A stretch of 11,170 bases of DNA from JAKFWF01 sp031401535 (lineage in GTDB: Bacteria > Pseudomonadota > Alphaproteobacteria > Rhizobiales > Hyphomicrobiaceae). Position numbers and translations under genes: made by a program. This document shows positions 1 through 7,758 of this stretch, in pieces; the stretch's first letter is position 1, and every line of letters starts with the position of its first letter. Below the pieces are notes generated by a model. That model saw nothing but the letters and a program-made list of their open reading frames with translations. It was not told the DNA's origin and did no database searches. The stretch lies in contig JANNRP010000468.1 in the NCBI GenBank assembly GCA_031401535.1, forward strand, positions 1-11,170, read 5' to 3'.

Positions 1-953
1 AACAGGGCATCGAAAGTCTTTATAAGATCATCGGCGTCCTCGATCACGCGTTCGAGGCCACGCACCGGCACCTCGCCGCCGCTGGTATCTCGCAATGCGG
101 CCTCGGCGCGATTGCGCAACCGATTGAGTGGCGTCTTCAAATCGTGCGCAATATTGTCTGACACCTCGCGCATACCCGTCATGAGTTGTTCGATACGCTC
201 CAGCATCGCATTCAGGCTACCCGCAAGGTGATCGAATTCATCGTCACTGCCATTGAGAGGAATGCGTCGGGAAAGATCGCCGGACATGATTGTTGCCCCG
301 GTATCGGTGATTGATGAGATCCGAGTCAGCATTAGTCGACTGGCCAGCAGGCCCCCTGCCAATGCCGTCACACTCAACAGGCCAAACCCACCAATGAACA
401 GCCAGCGCATCGACTTGATCAGCACCCGCTGTTCGTCAATGCTGCGGGCAACGAGCAGGCGGCCGCTGTTGCCAAGTTCTAACACAATACCGACGGCTGA
501 ATGCGCGAACGACGTGACGCTGGTGATCGACGTATCCGAATACATAAACGTACCACCGGAACTACCGGTGCCAAGCGCAGTCGGCCACTGAGCCAAATTG
601 CCAGCAAGCTTTTGCTGGCGCCCATCAACAAGGATCAGCAAAGGCGCAGAGCTTGATTGGCTGTTGCTCGACCGCTCCGCCACAACTCGAGCTAAGGCAG
701 GCATGTCGCCGCTTCGTGCCAAAGCCTCAAACGCACGAACGTCCTGCGTGATCACCTCAATGACCTGCCGCGTCAGCAGGGTGTTGGTCTGCCAGAACAA
801 TGCGCCAATAACGATGGCAGCCATGATTACAAAAGCGGCGACAGCCACAGCGGTCAACCGAAAGGCCGTGGTCCCCAGCAGGCGCACCGTCAGGGCTGCG
901 AGCCGTTTCGGCAGGGCGCCGTCCACGGTCGAGGGTGCAATCGTGTCAGACAA
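1..953 (-). CDS. HAMP-domain sensor histidine kinase, partial (C-terminus beyond window)
   Basis: This is an inner-membrane sensor kinase that would autophosphorylate on a histidine and pass phosphate to the regulator encoded just upstream. About 317 residues are visible. There is a transmembrane helix near residues 31-54, a periplasmic sensor region of roughly 125 residues with no recognised fold, and a second helix near 184-205. A HAMP segment spans about 207-258, and the phosphoacceptor motif NIAHDLKTPLNRLR carries His270. The dimerisation helix is entering its second half at the window edge, so the ATP-binding domain is not seen. The reading frame opens with TTG at 953, overlapping the regulator's TGA by 8 bp. 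The next candidate is GTG at 926, and neither has a strong ribosome binding site, so the exact start is uncertain. The overlap implies translational coupling. The stimulus cannot be told from sequence. Confidence 0.93.
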   Translation of the reverse strand, partial: MSDTIAPSTVDGALPKRLAALTVRLLGTTAFRLTAVAVAAFVIMAAIVIGALFWQTNTLLTRQVIEVITQDVRAFEALARSGDMPALARVVAERSSNSQSSSAPLLILVDGRQQKLAGNLAQWPTALGTGSSGGTFMYSDTSITSVTSFAHSAVGIVLELGNSGRLLVARSIDEQRVLIKSMRWLFIGGFGLLSVTALAGGLLASRLMLTRISSITDTGATIMSGDLSRRIPLNGSDDEFDHLAGSLNAMLERIEQLMTGMREVSDNIAHDLKTPLNRLRNRAEAALRDTSGGEVPVRGLERVIEDADDLIKTFDAL

Positions 954-1626
954 CGCCGTCACGCATCATGTAGCCCGCACCGCGGACGGTGTGGAGCAAG
1001 GGCCTCTCGAAGCCTTTGTCGATCTTACCCCGGAGTCGCGACACATGAACGTCAATGACATTAGTCTGCGGGTCGAAATGATAATCCCAGACGTTTTCCA
1101 GAAGCATGGTCCGCGTCACAACCTGCCCGGCATTCCGCATCATATACTCGAGCAGGCGGTATTCGCGCGGTTGAAGCACAATCGGTTCCCCACCGCGGGT
1201 CACACGATGCGACAGCCGGTCAAGCACCAGATCCCCGACCTGATAACGCGTCTGGCTTTCCTGCGGCTCGATGCGGCGTACGAGAGCTTCAGCGCGGGCA
1301 AGCAGCTCCGTGAATGCGTAAGGCTTGGTCAAATAATCATCACCGCCGACTTTCAAGCCGCGCACCCGGTCGTCCACCGCCCCCAAAGCCGATAGAAACA
1401 ACACCGGCGTCTTTAACCCGTCAGCCCGGAGCGCCTTGACGAGGGAGAGGCCGTCCAGTTTCGGCAACATCCGGTCGATAACCAGCAGATCGTAGGCACC
1501 ATCGTTCGCCATTGCCAAACCATCCTCACCATCGTGAGCAAGGTCGGCTGTGTGGCCGCTCTCCTTCAACGCTCGTTGCAGAAAGAGCGCCGCTTCCTTT
1601 TCGTCTTCTACAATGAGGATGCGCAT
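946..1626 (-). CDS. OmpR/PhoB-family response regulator, CusR/CopR-like
   Basis: A 226-residue DNA-binding response regulator. The receiver domain (about 1-115) shows the acidic pocket E7/D8, phosphoacceptor Asp51 in the IDRMLPKLDG motif, Ser79 in place of the commoner Thr, and Lys101 in TKPYAF. A winged-helix effector domain follows (about 128-222), with the recognition-helix region NVIDVHVSRLRGKI and the closing HTVRGAGYM strand. The receiver, especially the stretch from the LGAVDDRV motif to AEALVRR, resembles the CusR/CopR heavy-metal branch of the family. That is resemblance, not proof of metal sensing. The start ATG at 1626 gives the standard MRILIVEDE opening. The gene follows the degP terminator and overlaps the kinase gene downstream, so the pair is probably its own transcription unit. 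Its targets are unknown; degP is a reasonable candidate because of a nearby dyad at 3447-3464. Confidence 0.97.
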   Translation of the reverse strand: MRILIVEDEKEAALFLQRALKESGHTADLAHDGEDGLAMANDGAYDLLVIDRMLPKLDGLSLVKALRADGLKTPVLFLSALGAVDDRVRGLKVGGDDYLTKPYAFTELLARAEALVRRIEPQESQTRYQVGDLVLDRLSHRVTRGGEPIVLQPREYRLLEYMMRNAGQVVTRTMLLENVWDYHFDPQTNVIDVHVSRLRGKIDKGFERPLLHTVRGAGYMMRDGVV

Positions 1627-1685
1627 GGCGACACACCGTGATTATGGGCGAACATCAGCCCGTGCAACCGCCTCAGTCTTATCAC

Positions 1686-1719
1686 AAAAATAATGCCTGG
1701 AGCTAACTTGCTCCAGGCA
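1686..1719 (-). terminator. Rho-independent terminator of degP
   Basis: Downstream of the degP stop, the minus strand carries a perfect 10-bp inverted repeat. The arms are at 1710-1719 and 1694-1703, the latter reading GCTCCAGGCA, around a 6-nt loop. The run TTATTTTTG follows immediately. Stem, loop and T-tract order fit only the minus strand. It separates degP from the regulator pair that follows. Confidence 0.88.
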
Positions 1720-1747
1720 CCAATCGAGACTTGGTCAACGACCTTCG

Positions 1748-3337
1748 TTAGCCTTTTTTGGTTGCCATCTTGATTGAGACAACCCGCTTTTGGTCGCCCG
1801 ACTTCAAGGTGACCAGCACGCCCGGCCGACCAGCGTCTTCAGCTTTCTTGACCGCGGCATCGACATCGGCTGCTGATGCCACAGCCTGACTATTGATCTC
1901 CAGCACAACATCACCTGCCTTCAAGCCTTTGGTCGACGCATCCGATTCACTGCCGACATCGGTAATCTGCACGCCTTCCTTCGAGCCAGCCTTCGCACCC
2001 GCAACCGGGCCGAACGCCAATCCTAGAGAGCCAAGCTCGGTCTTGCCCGGCTTGACCGGTTCGACTTTTGCGACCTCGTCGGTTGAGCTGGGAAACTTGC
2101 CGAGCTTGACCTTGATCAACTCCTCCTTCCCGGCGCGCAGGACCTTGACGTCCACTGCCGTGTCCGGTGTGTATTCGGCAATCTTGCGGGCAAGCTCGCG
2201 GCTATTCGCGATTGCAGCCCCGCCTACCGACAGGATCAGATCCTGCGTCCTAAGACCGGAGGCAGCGGCGGGACCGTTAGCGGTAACCTCGTTCACCAAC
2301 GCACCCTTGGTTTCCTTGATGCCAAGCGTTGCCGCGATATCATCGTCCACATCCTGGATCTTCACACCGAGCCAGCCGCGACTTACACTTCCGCCGTTCT
2401 TCAACTGCGCGATCACCTCAGTGGCGATCTTGGCCGGCACGGCAAAAGCGATACCGACGTTACCGCCGTTCGATCCGGGGCTATAGATTGCGGTGTTCAC
2501 GCCGACAACTTCGCCGTCGAGGTTGAACGTCGGGCCGCCCGAATTACCACGATTGACCGCAGCATCGATCTGCAGGAAATCGTAAGGCCCCGAGCCGATA
2601 TCACGGCCCAGCGCCGACACGATGCCGGCCGTCACGGTTCCGCCGAGACCGAATGGGTTGCCAACGGCCAAGACCCAATCGCCAACACGGCCCTGCTTGG
2701 CAGCAAACTTTACGAACTCGAACTTCTTGTCCTTTGTTGTGATCTTCAACAGCGCGAGATCGGTCCGCTGATCAGTACCGATGAGGGTTGCTTCATGCTT
2801 GTTGTTCTCATCGAACGCCACTGTGATCTTTGAGGCGCCGTCGATCACATGATTGTTGGTGACGACGTAACCGTCCTCCGAAATCACAAAGCCTGACCCT
2901 TGCGATAGCTGTGGACGAGGGTTGGCGCCACCACCGCTGCCACCGCCACCGAACTCGCGCGGCAGGTTCTCGAAGAAGCGCCGCAGCGCGTCTCCTTCGG
3001 GGCCCTCTGGGATCATATCCTGCGGTCCGCGACCCGGGCTTCGCTTGCCAGGTGGCTGGACTGGATTACTGGACAGCTTCTTGCCACCGCTCGCCACGGA
3101 TATACTTACAACCGCCGGTTTGACCCGCTCGACAATGTCGGCGAACGACAATGGCGCGCGTCCAAAGGGGGTCTGCACACCACTCGCGTCTGGCTTCAAT
3201 TGCGCCAGTGCCGGGGTAGCAGGTGGACCAGCGAGAAGGGCCAGCGTGCTGACGCCAGCCAGAGCGGCGATGATGCGCGTCGAGCGCGCAGATCGCGTGC
3301 GATTCTCAAATTTAATAGGTGTAATAGTTGAGGACAT
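1748..3337 (-). CDS. degP: Periplasmic serine protease/chaperone of the HtrA/DegP (Do) family
   Basis: A 529-residue envelope quality-control protease (family S1C) that degrades or holds misfolded periplasmic proteins. Residues 1-45 are a long signal peptide with cleavage likely after ALA at 43-45. The trypsin-like domain shows a complete triad: His163 in TNNHVIDGA, Asp193 in RTDLALLKI, and Ser266 in RGNSGGPTF. Two PDZ domains follow (about 322-412 and 435-525), the usual Do-protease layout. A Gly/Pro-rich stretch at about 85-145 corresponds to the regulatory LA loop. The start ATG at 3337 is backed by a GAGGG ribosome binding site seven bases upstream. It lies 141 bp after ccmH and ends at a strong terminator. 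It may be transcribed from its own promoter, since the upstream gap holds several dyads. The family is certain. The symbol degP rather than degQ or mucD-like is by convention for rhizobia. Confidence 0.97.
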   Translation of the reverse strand: MSSTITPIKFENRTRSARSTRIIAALAGVSTLALLAGPPATPALAQLKPDASGVQTPFGRAPLSFADIVERVKPAVVSISVASGGKKLSSNPVQPPGKRSPGRGPQDMIPEGPEGDALRRFFENLPREFGGGGSGGGANPRPQLSQGSGFVISEDGYVVTNNHVIDGASKITVAFDENNKHEATLIGTDQRTDLALLKITTKDKKFEFVKFAAKQGRVGDWVLAVGNPFGLGGTVTAGIVSALGRDIGSGPYDFLQIDAAVNRGNSGGPTFNLDGEVVGVNTAIYSPGSNGGNVGIAFAVPAKIATEVIAQLKNGGSVSRGWLGVKIQDVDDDIAATLGIKETKGALVNEVTANGPAAASGLRTQDLILSVGGAAIANSRELARKIAEYTPDTAVDVKVLRAGKEELIKVKLGKFPSSTDEVAKVEPVKPGKTELGSLGLAFGPVAGAKAGSKEGVQITDVGSESDASTKGLKAGDVVLEINSQAVASAADVDAAVKKAEDAGRPGVLVTLKSGDQKRVVSIKMATKKG

Positions 3338-3361
3338 GCAGCGACCCTCTATTGGTTGGGC

Positions 3362-3378
3362 ATCCCACGTCGTGGGAT
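3362..3378. promoter_or_regulatory. 17-bp palindrome in the degP leader
   Basis: ATCCCACG-T-CGTGGGAT is a perfect 8+8 palindrome around one central base. It lies about 25 bp before the degP start codon and just upstream of the GAGGG ribosome binding site. It could be a repressor operator, or in RNA a six-pair hairpin with a five-base loop. The sequence does not decide between these. Confidence 0.4.
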
Positions 3379-3382
3379 CAGG

Positions 3383-3398
3383 CGAGCAATATCGCTCG
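3383..3398. repeat. Short inverted repeat upstream of degP
   Basis: CGAGC-AATATC-GCTCG is a 5-bp perfect dyad with a 6-bp spacer, next to the palindrome at 3362-3378. It is short enough to be chance. It is noted because three dyads fall within one 141-bp gap. Confidence 0.25.
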
Positions 3399-3446
3399 GT
3401 TGCCCCAATAGATATCGACCGTCGTGTTACAACAGCGTTGCGGGCA

Positions 3447-3464
3447 GATTACATTTTAGTAATC
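3447..3464. promoter_or_regulatory. GATTAC-N6-GTAATC dyad, candidate operator before degP
   Basis: A perfect 6-bp dyad with a 6-bp AT-rich spacer lies in the ccmH-degP gap, about 110 bp before the degP start. ATTAC/GTAAT half-sites resemble the type reported for CusR/CopR-like OmpR-family regulators. Such a regulator is encoded just downstream of degP (946-1626). A weak promoter-like TTGTAA (3427-3432), then 16 bases, then TATTGG (3405-3410) would put the dyad near -57. Binding is inference. Confidence 0.4.
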
Positions 3465-3478
3465 GAGCACCCGAGACA

Positions 3479-3958
3479 TTAGCTTTTGTCCAATTCTGCC
3501 AAGCGCCGCAACTCCTCCGGCGATAGCGCAGCTGGCGCAGTGATCGTCGGCACCGTTTCTCGTGCGCGCCTCCACAATAGACCAACCGCCATTAACACCA
3601 AGAGAAGCGGCGATGCCCAGAGCAGCGCCGTATTTGTGCTCAACTGCGGCCGCAGCAGCACGAACGAGCCATAGCGCGCCACGATGAATTGCATAATCGC
3701 TGGGTCGCTCTCACCAGCCTGCAGACGTTCGCGCACGAGTAGCCGCAGATCTCGCGCAAGGGGCGCATTACTGTCGTCGATCGACTGGTTCTGGCAAACG
3801 AGGCAGCGCAATTCCGCCGATAACGCGCGCGCCCGCGCCTCGAGCTTCTGGTCTTGCAGGATTTCGTCCGGTTCGACTGCGATCGCTACGCGCGGCAGCA
3901 TGGTTGCGGCGAACACGACCGTGATCAGCAGCAAGGTCACCGCACACCGTCGCCACAT
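3479..3958 (-). CDS. ccmH: Cytochrome c maturation protein CcmH (CycL)
   Basis: A 159-residue membrane-anchored, periplasm-facing thiol oxidoreductase. It helps keep the CXXCH heme-binding cysteines of apocytochrome c reduced and works with CcmF and CcmI in heme ligation. A signal/anchor helix covers about residues 7-28. The family motif LRCLVCQNQSI carries the redox pair Cys52/Cys55. A helical bundle follows, then a C-terminal membrane helix near 110-129. It is the short form, without the CcmI-like TPR extension fused to E. coli CcmH; here CcmI is a separate gene. The start could be ATG at 3958 or GTG at 3961, both downstream of a GGAG at the end of ccmF; ATG is chosen. It is the last gene of the ccm operon, 6 bp (or 3 bp with the GTG start) after ccmF. 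Confidence 0.96.
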   Translation of the reverse strand: MWRRCAVTLLLITVVFAATMLPRVAIAVEPDEILQDQKLEARARALSAELRCLVCQNQSIDDSNAPLARDLRLLVRERLQAGESDPAIMQFIVARYGSFVLLRPQLSTNTALLWASPLLLVLMAVGLLWRRARETVPTITAPAALSPEELRRLAELDKS

Positions 3959-3964
3959 CACACA

Positions 3965-5947
3965 TCACTCCGCTGGAACAGGCTTGGCGACCGGTCGCTG
4001 GCGCCGGGGAGCACCGACACGCAGACGGCGATCACTGAGCGACAGCATACCGCCGAGCACCATCACGATGGCACCGAGCCAGATCAACCGAACCAGTGGA
4101 TTGAAATAGAGCCGCACCGCGTAACCACCGTCGCGCTGCTCATCGCCAAGCACCGCATATAGATCACCACGCCATGACGCATGGATGCCCGCTTCCGTCG
4201 TTGGCTGCGGCGGCTGGTCGTAGATCCGCTTCGCCGGGTTCAGCGTTGTGATCGCGCGGCTACCCCGACTGACTTCCAGGACACCCACATCTTCGCGGTA
4301 ATTGGGGCCTCGTTCCAGGCCCGTGCCACGGAATAAGAGACTGTAACCAGCAATCTCGACCGTCATACCTGGCTTCATGATCAATACTTTTTCGGCCTGA
4401 TAGGCCGTGGTCGACACGATACCCAGCACCATCATCCCAACGCCGAAGTGTGCGAGGGCCGTGCCAATCGTAGATCGTGGAAGGCCTTGCAGGCGTTGCA
4501 GCGCGTCTGACCAAGGCACCGTACCGACTTTCGTCCGCCCGATCACCTCAGCAAAGGCACCGAGACAGACCCAGACGCCGAGAGCCAACGCAACGGGCGC
4601 CAACAGCGGCCCTCGCCACGTGGCGGCAATGACTGCAAACAGCACGACCGCGGCGGTGATCAGCACAACCATCAGACGCTGACTGGCTGCATAGAGATCG
4701 CCGCGTTTCCATGCCATCAGCGGACCGAAGGGCAGCGCAATCAGAAGTGGGAGCATCAACACGCCGAACGTCAGATTGAAATAAGGTGGGCCGACCGAGA
4801 TCTTTTCCCCGGTCAACGCTTCCAATGCCAACGGATAGAGTGTGCCGACAAATACTGTGGCGCAACTTGTGGTCAGCAGCACGTTGTTGAGGACCAGCGC
4901 ACCCTCGCGGCTCAGCGGGGCGAACACGCCGCCCTCACGTAAGGCGCCAACACGCGCGGCAAACAGCGCCAAACCTCCGCCGATGAATATCAACATCAAG
5001 CCAAGAATGAAGACGCCGCGTGCTGGATCGACTGCAAACGCATGAACCGACGACAACACGCCAGATCGCACCAGGAATGTTCCCATCAGCGACAGCGAGA
5101 ACGTAATAATCGCCAGCAGGATCGTCCAGATTTTCAACGCTTCGCGCTTTTCCATAACGGCAGCCGAATGCAGCAAAGCCGTACCCGCGAGCCAGGGCAT
5201 GAAGGATGCATTCTCGACCGGGTCCCAGAACCACCAACCGCCCCAGCCCAACTCATAGTACGCCCACCACGAGCCCATCGCGATGCCGAGCGTCAGGCAC
5301 ATCCAGGCAGCCAGCGTCCAGGGCCTTACCCAGCGCGCCCAGGCTGCGTCTTGGCGACCTTCAATCAGCGCTGCGATAGCGAACGAGAACGCAATCGAAA
5401 AACCGACATAGCCTGCGTAGAGCAGTGGTGGGTGGAACGCTAGCCCAGGATCCTGCAGCACGGGGTTCAACCCTTGCCCCTCCAGCGGCGCCGGATCGAG
5501 CCGCAGGAATGGGTTCGAGGTCAGGACAATGAACAGGCAGAATGCCAGGGCAATCGATGCCTGCACGCCGAGCACGTTGGCCTTGAGGCTTAAAGGCAGG
5601 TTGCGCCCGAACACGGCGACGGCTGCGCCAAATGCAGCCAACATCAAAACCCACAAGAGCATCGAGCCCTCATGGTTCCCCCATACGCCGGAGACTTTAT
5701 AAAGCATCGGCTTCAACGTATGCGAATTGAGGGCAACGTTAAGAACCGAAAAATCAGAATTCACATAGGCCCACGTCAAGCTCAGGAAGGACACGAGCAC
5801 CAGAACGAATTGGGTTAAGGCTGCGGTGTCGCCGACGCGCATCATCGCAACATTGCCGATGCGCGCACCGTAAAGCGGCACGACCGTCTGTGCGCATGCC
5901 ACAGCCAACGCCAGCACCAATGCAAAATGTCCGATCTCGACAATCAT
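3965..5947 (-). CDS. ccmF: Heme lyase subunit CcmF (CycK)
   Basis: A roughly 660-residue polytopic inner-membrane protein and the core of the cytochrome c heme lyase. It takes heme from holo-CcmE and attaches it to apocytochrome c presented by CcmH/CcmI. Many hydrophobic helices are visible. The heme-handling WWD signature GWGGWWFWDPVENASFMPWL lies at about 234-253. The four conserved histidines fall at 172 (FHPPLLY), 260 (LLHS), 302 (SSVHAF) and 500 (LAHFG), closely matching the pattern known for E. coli CcmF. A large periplasmic loop lies near the C-terminus (about 515-620), before a last helix. The start ATG at 5947 gives the MIVEIGHFAL opening common in the family. An in-frame GTG at 5956 is an alternative, 5 bp after the ccmE stop. 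The gene is tightly packed between ccmE and ccmH, and no key residue is missing. Confidence 0.97.
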   Translation of the reverse strand: MIVEIGHFALVLALAVACAQTVVPLYGARIGNVAMMRVGDTAALTQFVLVLVSFLSLTWAYVNSDFSVLNVALNSHTLKPMLYKVSGVWGNHEGSMLLWVLMLAAFGAAVAVFGRNLPLSLKANVLGVQASIALAFCLFIVLTSNPFLRLDPAPLEGQGLNPVLQDPGLAFHPPLLYAGYVGFSIAFSFAIAALIEGRQDAAWARWVRPWTLAAWMCLTLGIAMGSWWAYYELGWGGWWFWDPVENASFMPWLAGTALLHSAAVMEKREALKIWTILLAIITFSLSLMGTFLVRSGVLSSVHAFAVDPARGVFILGLMLIFIGGGLALFAARVGALREGGVFAPLSREGALVLNNVLLTTSCATVFVGTLYPLALEALTGEKISVGPPYFNLTFGVLMLPLLIALPFGPLMAWKRGDLYAASQRLMVVLITAAVVLFAVIAATWRGPLLAPVALALGVWVCLGAFAEVIGRTKVGTVPWSDALQRLQGLPRSTIGTALAHFGVGMMVLGIVSTTAYQAEKVLIMKPGMTVEIAGYSLLFRGTGLERGPNYREDVGVLEVSRGSRAITTLNPAKRIYDQPPQPTTEAGIHASWRGDLYAVLGDEQRDGGYAVRLYFNPLVRLIWLGAIVMVLGGMLSLSDRRLRVGAPRRQRPVAKPVPAE

Positions 5948-5961
5948 GGGTCTCACAGCGC

Positions 5962-6441
5962 TCAGTTGGTGGTTGGTTTCGTCGCCAGTCCAGGATGCGT
6001 CTTCTTGCCGTCACCGAGTTTCACGCCTTTGTCCTTGAGCGCCTTGGCAACTTCAGGCGGCATGTAGGTCTCATCATGCTTGGCAAGGACGCTATCGGCT
6101 ATGAAGGTACCGTCGGCATTGATACGGCCTTCCGCCACAACACCCTGCCCCTCGCGGAACAGATCGGGTAGTACGCCCACGAAGGCCACCGGCACGTTGT
6201 TGATCGTATCAGTGACGGCGAAGGTAACGGCCGTGCCGACGCCGCGCTGCACGGATCCATCGGCCACAAGTCCACCCAGTCGGAATCGTTGGCCGGACGC
6301 CACCTTCTTTTCGGCAACGTCGCTTGGCGTATGAAAATAAGTGACCGCATCTTTGAGCGCGAACAACACAAGCACCGCTGCCACCGCCAGGAGCGACACA
6401 CCACCGGCAATGATAGCACCACGCTTCTGCTTACGCGTCAT
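5962..6441 (-). CDS. ccmE: Heme chaperone CcmE (CycJ)
   Basis: A 159-residue periplasmic heme chaperone anchored by one N-terminal helix (about 9-29). It receives heme as a covalent adduct and delivers it to CcmF. The heme-binding motif KHDETYMP is present, with the covalent histidine at 122 and the axial tyrosine at 126, the H-x-x-x-Y form typical of proteobacteria. The beta-barrel OB-fold core spans about 45-120, and a flexible, charged C-terminal tail follows. The ATG at 6441 overlaps the ccmI stop by 4 bp (ATGA), which fixes the start and implies translational coupling. Length and motifs are as expected for the family. Confidence 0.97.
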   Translation of the reverse strand: MTRKQKRGAIIAGGVSLLAVAAVLVLFALKDAVTYFHTPSDVAEKKVASGQRFRLGGLVADGSVQRGVGTAVTFAVTDTINNVPVAFVGVLPDLFREGQGVVAEGRINADGTFIADSVLAKHDETYMPPEVAKALKDKGVKLGDGKKTHPGLATKPTTN

Positions 6442-7613
6442 GATCCAAGCCCCATTTCGCGGGCAGCCAAATCAAGTTCGCCCAGCGCCGTCTTATTGTC
6501 GGCGAGCGCCTGTCGTGCCTCCTCGAGCGCCGCCGATGCCTTGCCCTTCTGTCCCATGACGACATAGGCCCGCAATAGCCGCTGCCAGCCCGACGGGTCG
6601 CGGCCATCTTGCTTCAGGCGTGCATGCAATCCGTCGACCATGCCTTGAATCATGCGTTCGCGATCTGCAGGAGACATTTGTTCAGCGGCCGCAACCGCCT
6701 CGGTAGTCGGGCCCGGCGCCCCGTTGGGGATCGCCGCCGCATCGCCGGTGCCGCCCCTCTGTGCATTGACCACCGCCAATCGCTCCTTCACGGCTGGCTG
6801 CCAAGCAGCGTCAACGGGCGCCACTGCAAGCAAAGCCGCATATTCTGCCGCCGCACCCAGCAAATCACCATCCTGCTCGCGCCGTAGCGCCAACCAGAAA
6901 CGCGCTTCCAGCCGTTGCGGCTCGGCTTTGAGAACTTTCTCAAAAGCGATGCGCGCGTCGTCCGGAATCCGGCCACCACTGGCCCTGATCGAGGCCTCGG
7001 CCATGCCCGTCAAGCGTTTGGGCGTTTCACCCAACAACTGTATGGCGCGCCGGAACGCAGCACGCGCATCCTCAAAGCGCTCCTGCTTCATATAAACCGG
7101 CGCGATGACGTCCCATCCCATGCCATCGTCAGGTCGGGCGCGTAATCGCGCCTCAACCTTGGCAACAAGGTCCACAATCGCTGTCTGCTCAGCGGTGAGG
7201 GTCGACGCTTTATCCGGCACACGCGCGATGTTAACCTGCGAGGGCAGGCTAGGCGCACCGTTTTTCAAGTAAAGCGGCAGCGCAATCAGAGGCAATGCCA
7301 GTGCCGACGCCAATGTTACCCAACGCATAGTGCTGGACATTATCGTGGGCGACTGTGCGGGCGCAGCGGCTTGTTCCGCATGCGTCAAAAGGCGTCGCGA
7401 TACTTCTATTTTCGCGGCCGAAGCATCAGTTTCATTGATAACACCGGATTTCAGATCACGGTCGATCTCTGCCAGTTGGTCTTGGTAAACCGCAACGCCG
7501 CCAGCCGTCCGATCGGCACCGGTGGTAGCGCCGTGACCGAGCGCAAGCAGCGGCCGCAGTACGATGTAGGCGACGGACACCGTCAAAACCACGAGGGCGA
7601 CCCAAAGCAACAT
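6438..7613 (-). CDS. ccmI: Cytochrome c maturation protein CcmI (CycH), TPR protein
   Basis: A 391-residue inner-membrane protein that binds the C-terminus of apocytochrome c and presents it to the CcmF/CcmH heme lyase. Residues 1-22 form the first membrane helix. A cytoplasmic segment follows (about 23-95) with a heptad-like charged stretch around VYQDQLAEIDRDLKSG, characteristic of CcmI. A second helix lies near 97-116. The rest is periplasmic: TPR repeats at about 145-265 (for example PVYMKQERFEDARAAFRRAI), a low-complexity Ala/Gly/Pro linker at about 285-312, and a further TPR-like helical region at 320-385. It is the first gene of the ccm operon, 145 bp after the lipoprotein gene. Its start ATG at 7613 has only a weak ribosome binding site. 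In gamma-proteobacteria this function is often the C-terminal part of CcmH. Confidence 0.95.
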   Translation of the reverse strand: MLLWVALVVLTVSVAYIVLRPLLALGHGATTGADRTAGGVAVYQDQLAEIDRDLKSGVINETDASAAKIEVSRRLLTHAEQAAAPAQSPTIMSSTMRWVTLASALALPLIALPLYLKNGAPSLPSQVNIARVPDKASTLTAEQTAIVDLVAKVEARLRARPDDGMGWDVIAPVYMKQERFEDARAAFRRAIQLLGETPKRLTGMAEASIRASGGRIPDDARIAFEKVLKAEPQRLEARFWLALRREQDGDLLGAAAEYAALLAVAPVDAAWQPAVKERLAVVNAQRGGTGDAAAIPNGAPGPTTEAVAAAEQMSPADRERMIQGMVDGLHARLKQDGRDPSGWQRLLRAYVVMGQKGKASAALEEARQALADNKTALGELDLAAREMGLGS

Positions 7614-7710
7614 CTGCGTTCTCGTTCCCGGCTAAGCCCATCCCAAGTCGACGATATGACATTGGAATAGTGACGCGGGTTCGGCGATGCAAGTTACATG
7701 GCAGCGCACG

Positions 7711-7726
7711 GGCGCGATGTCGCGCC
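7711..7726. repeat. GC-rich inverted repeat between lipoprotein gene and ccmI
   Basis: GGCGCG-ATGT-CGCGCC is a perfect 6-bp stem with a 4-base loop, 33 bp after the lipoprotein stop. CATGGC (7698-7703) and GCCATG (7724-7729) form a second, competing dyad. No T-tract follows, so it is not a classical terminator. It could still be a transcription pause or 3' end structure, and may be chance in GC-rich DNA. Confidence 0.3.
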
Positions 7727-7758
7727 ATGCTGAGGCCGAAGCAACAGTGCGCCCAGCC

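Noticed and set aside
598..1395. Long plus-strand open frame (265 codons) across the kinase/regulator junction
   Set aside because: It is antisense to two genes with intact conserved motifs, has no domain-like pattern, and such frames are common opposite GC-rich genes.
1639..1667. Possible promoter for the CusR-like regulator (TTGCAC, 17 bases, TAATCA)
   Set aside because: The match is poor, and the implied transcript would start about six bases before the ATG with no room for a ribosome binding site.
7614..7758. Search for a promoter or small gene before ccmI
   Set aside because: Only weak hexamers were found (for example TTGCAT with TATTCC), and no open frame with a start signal.
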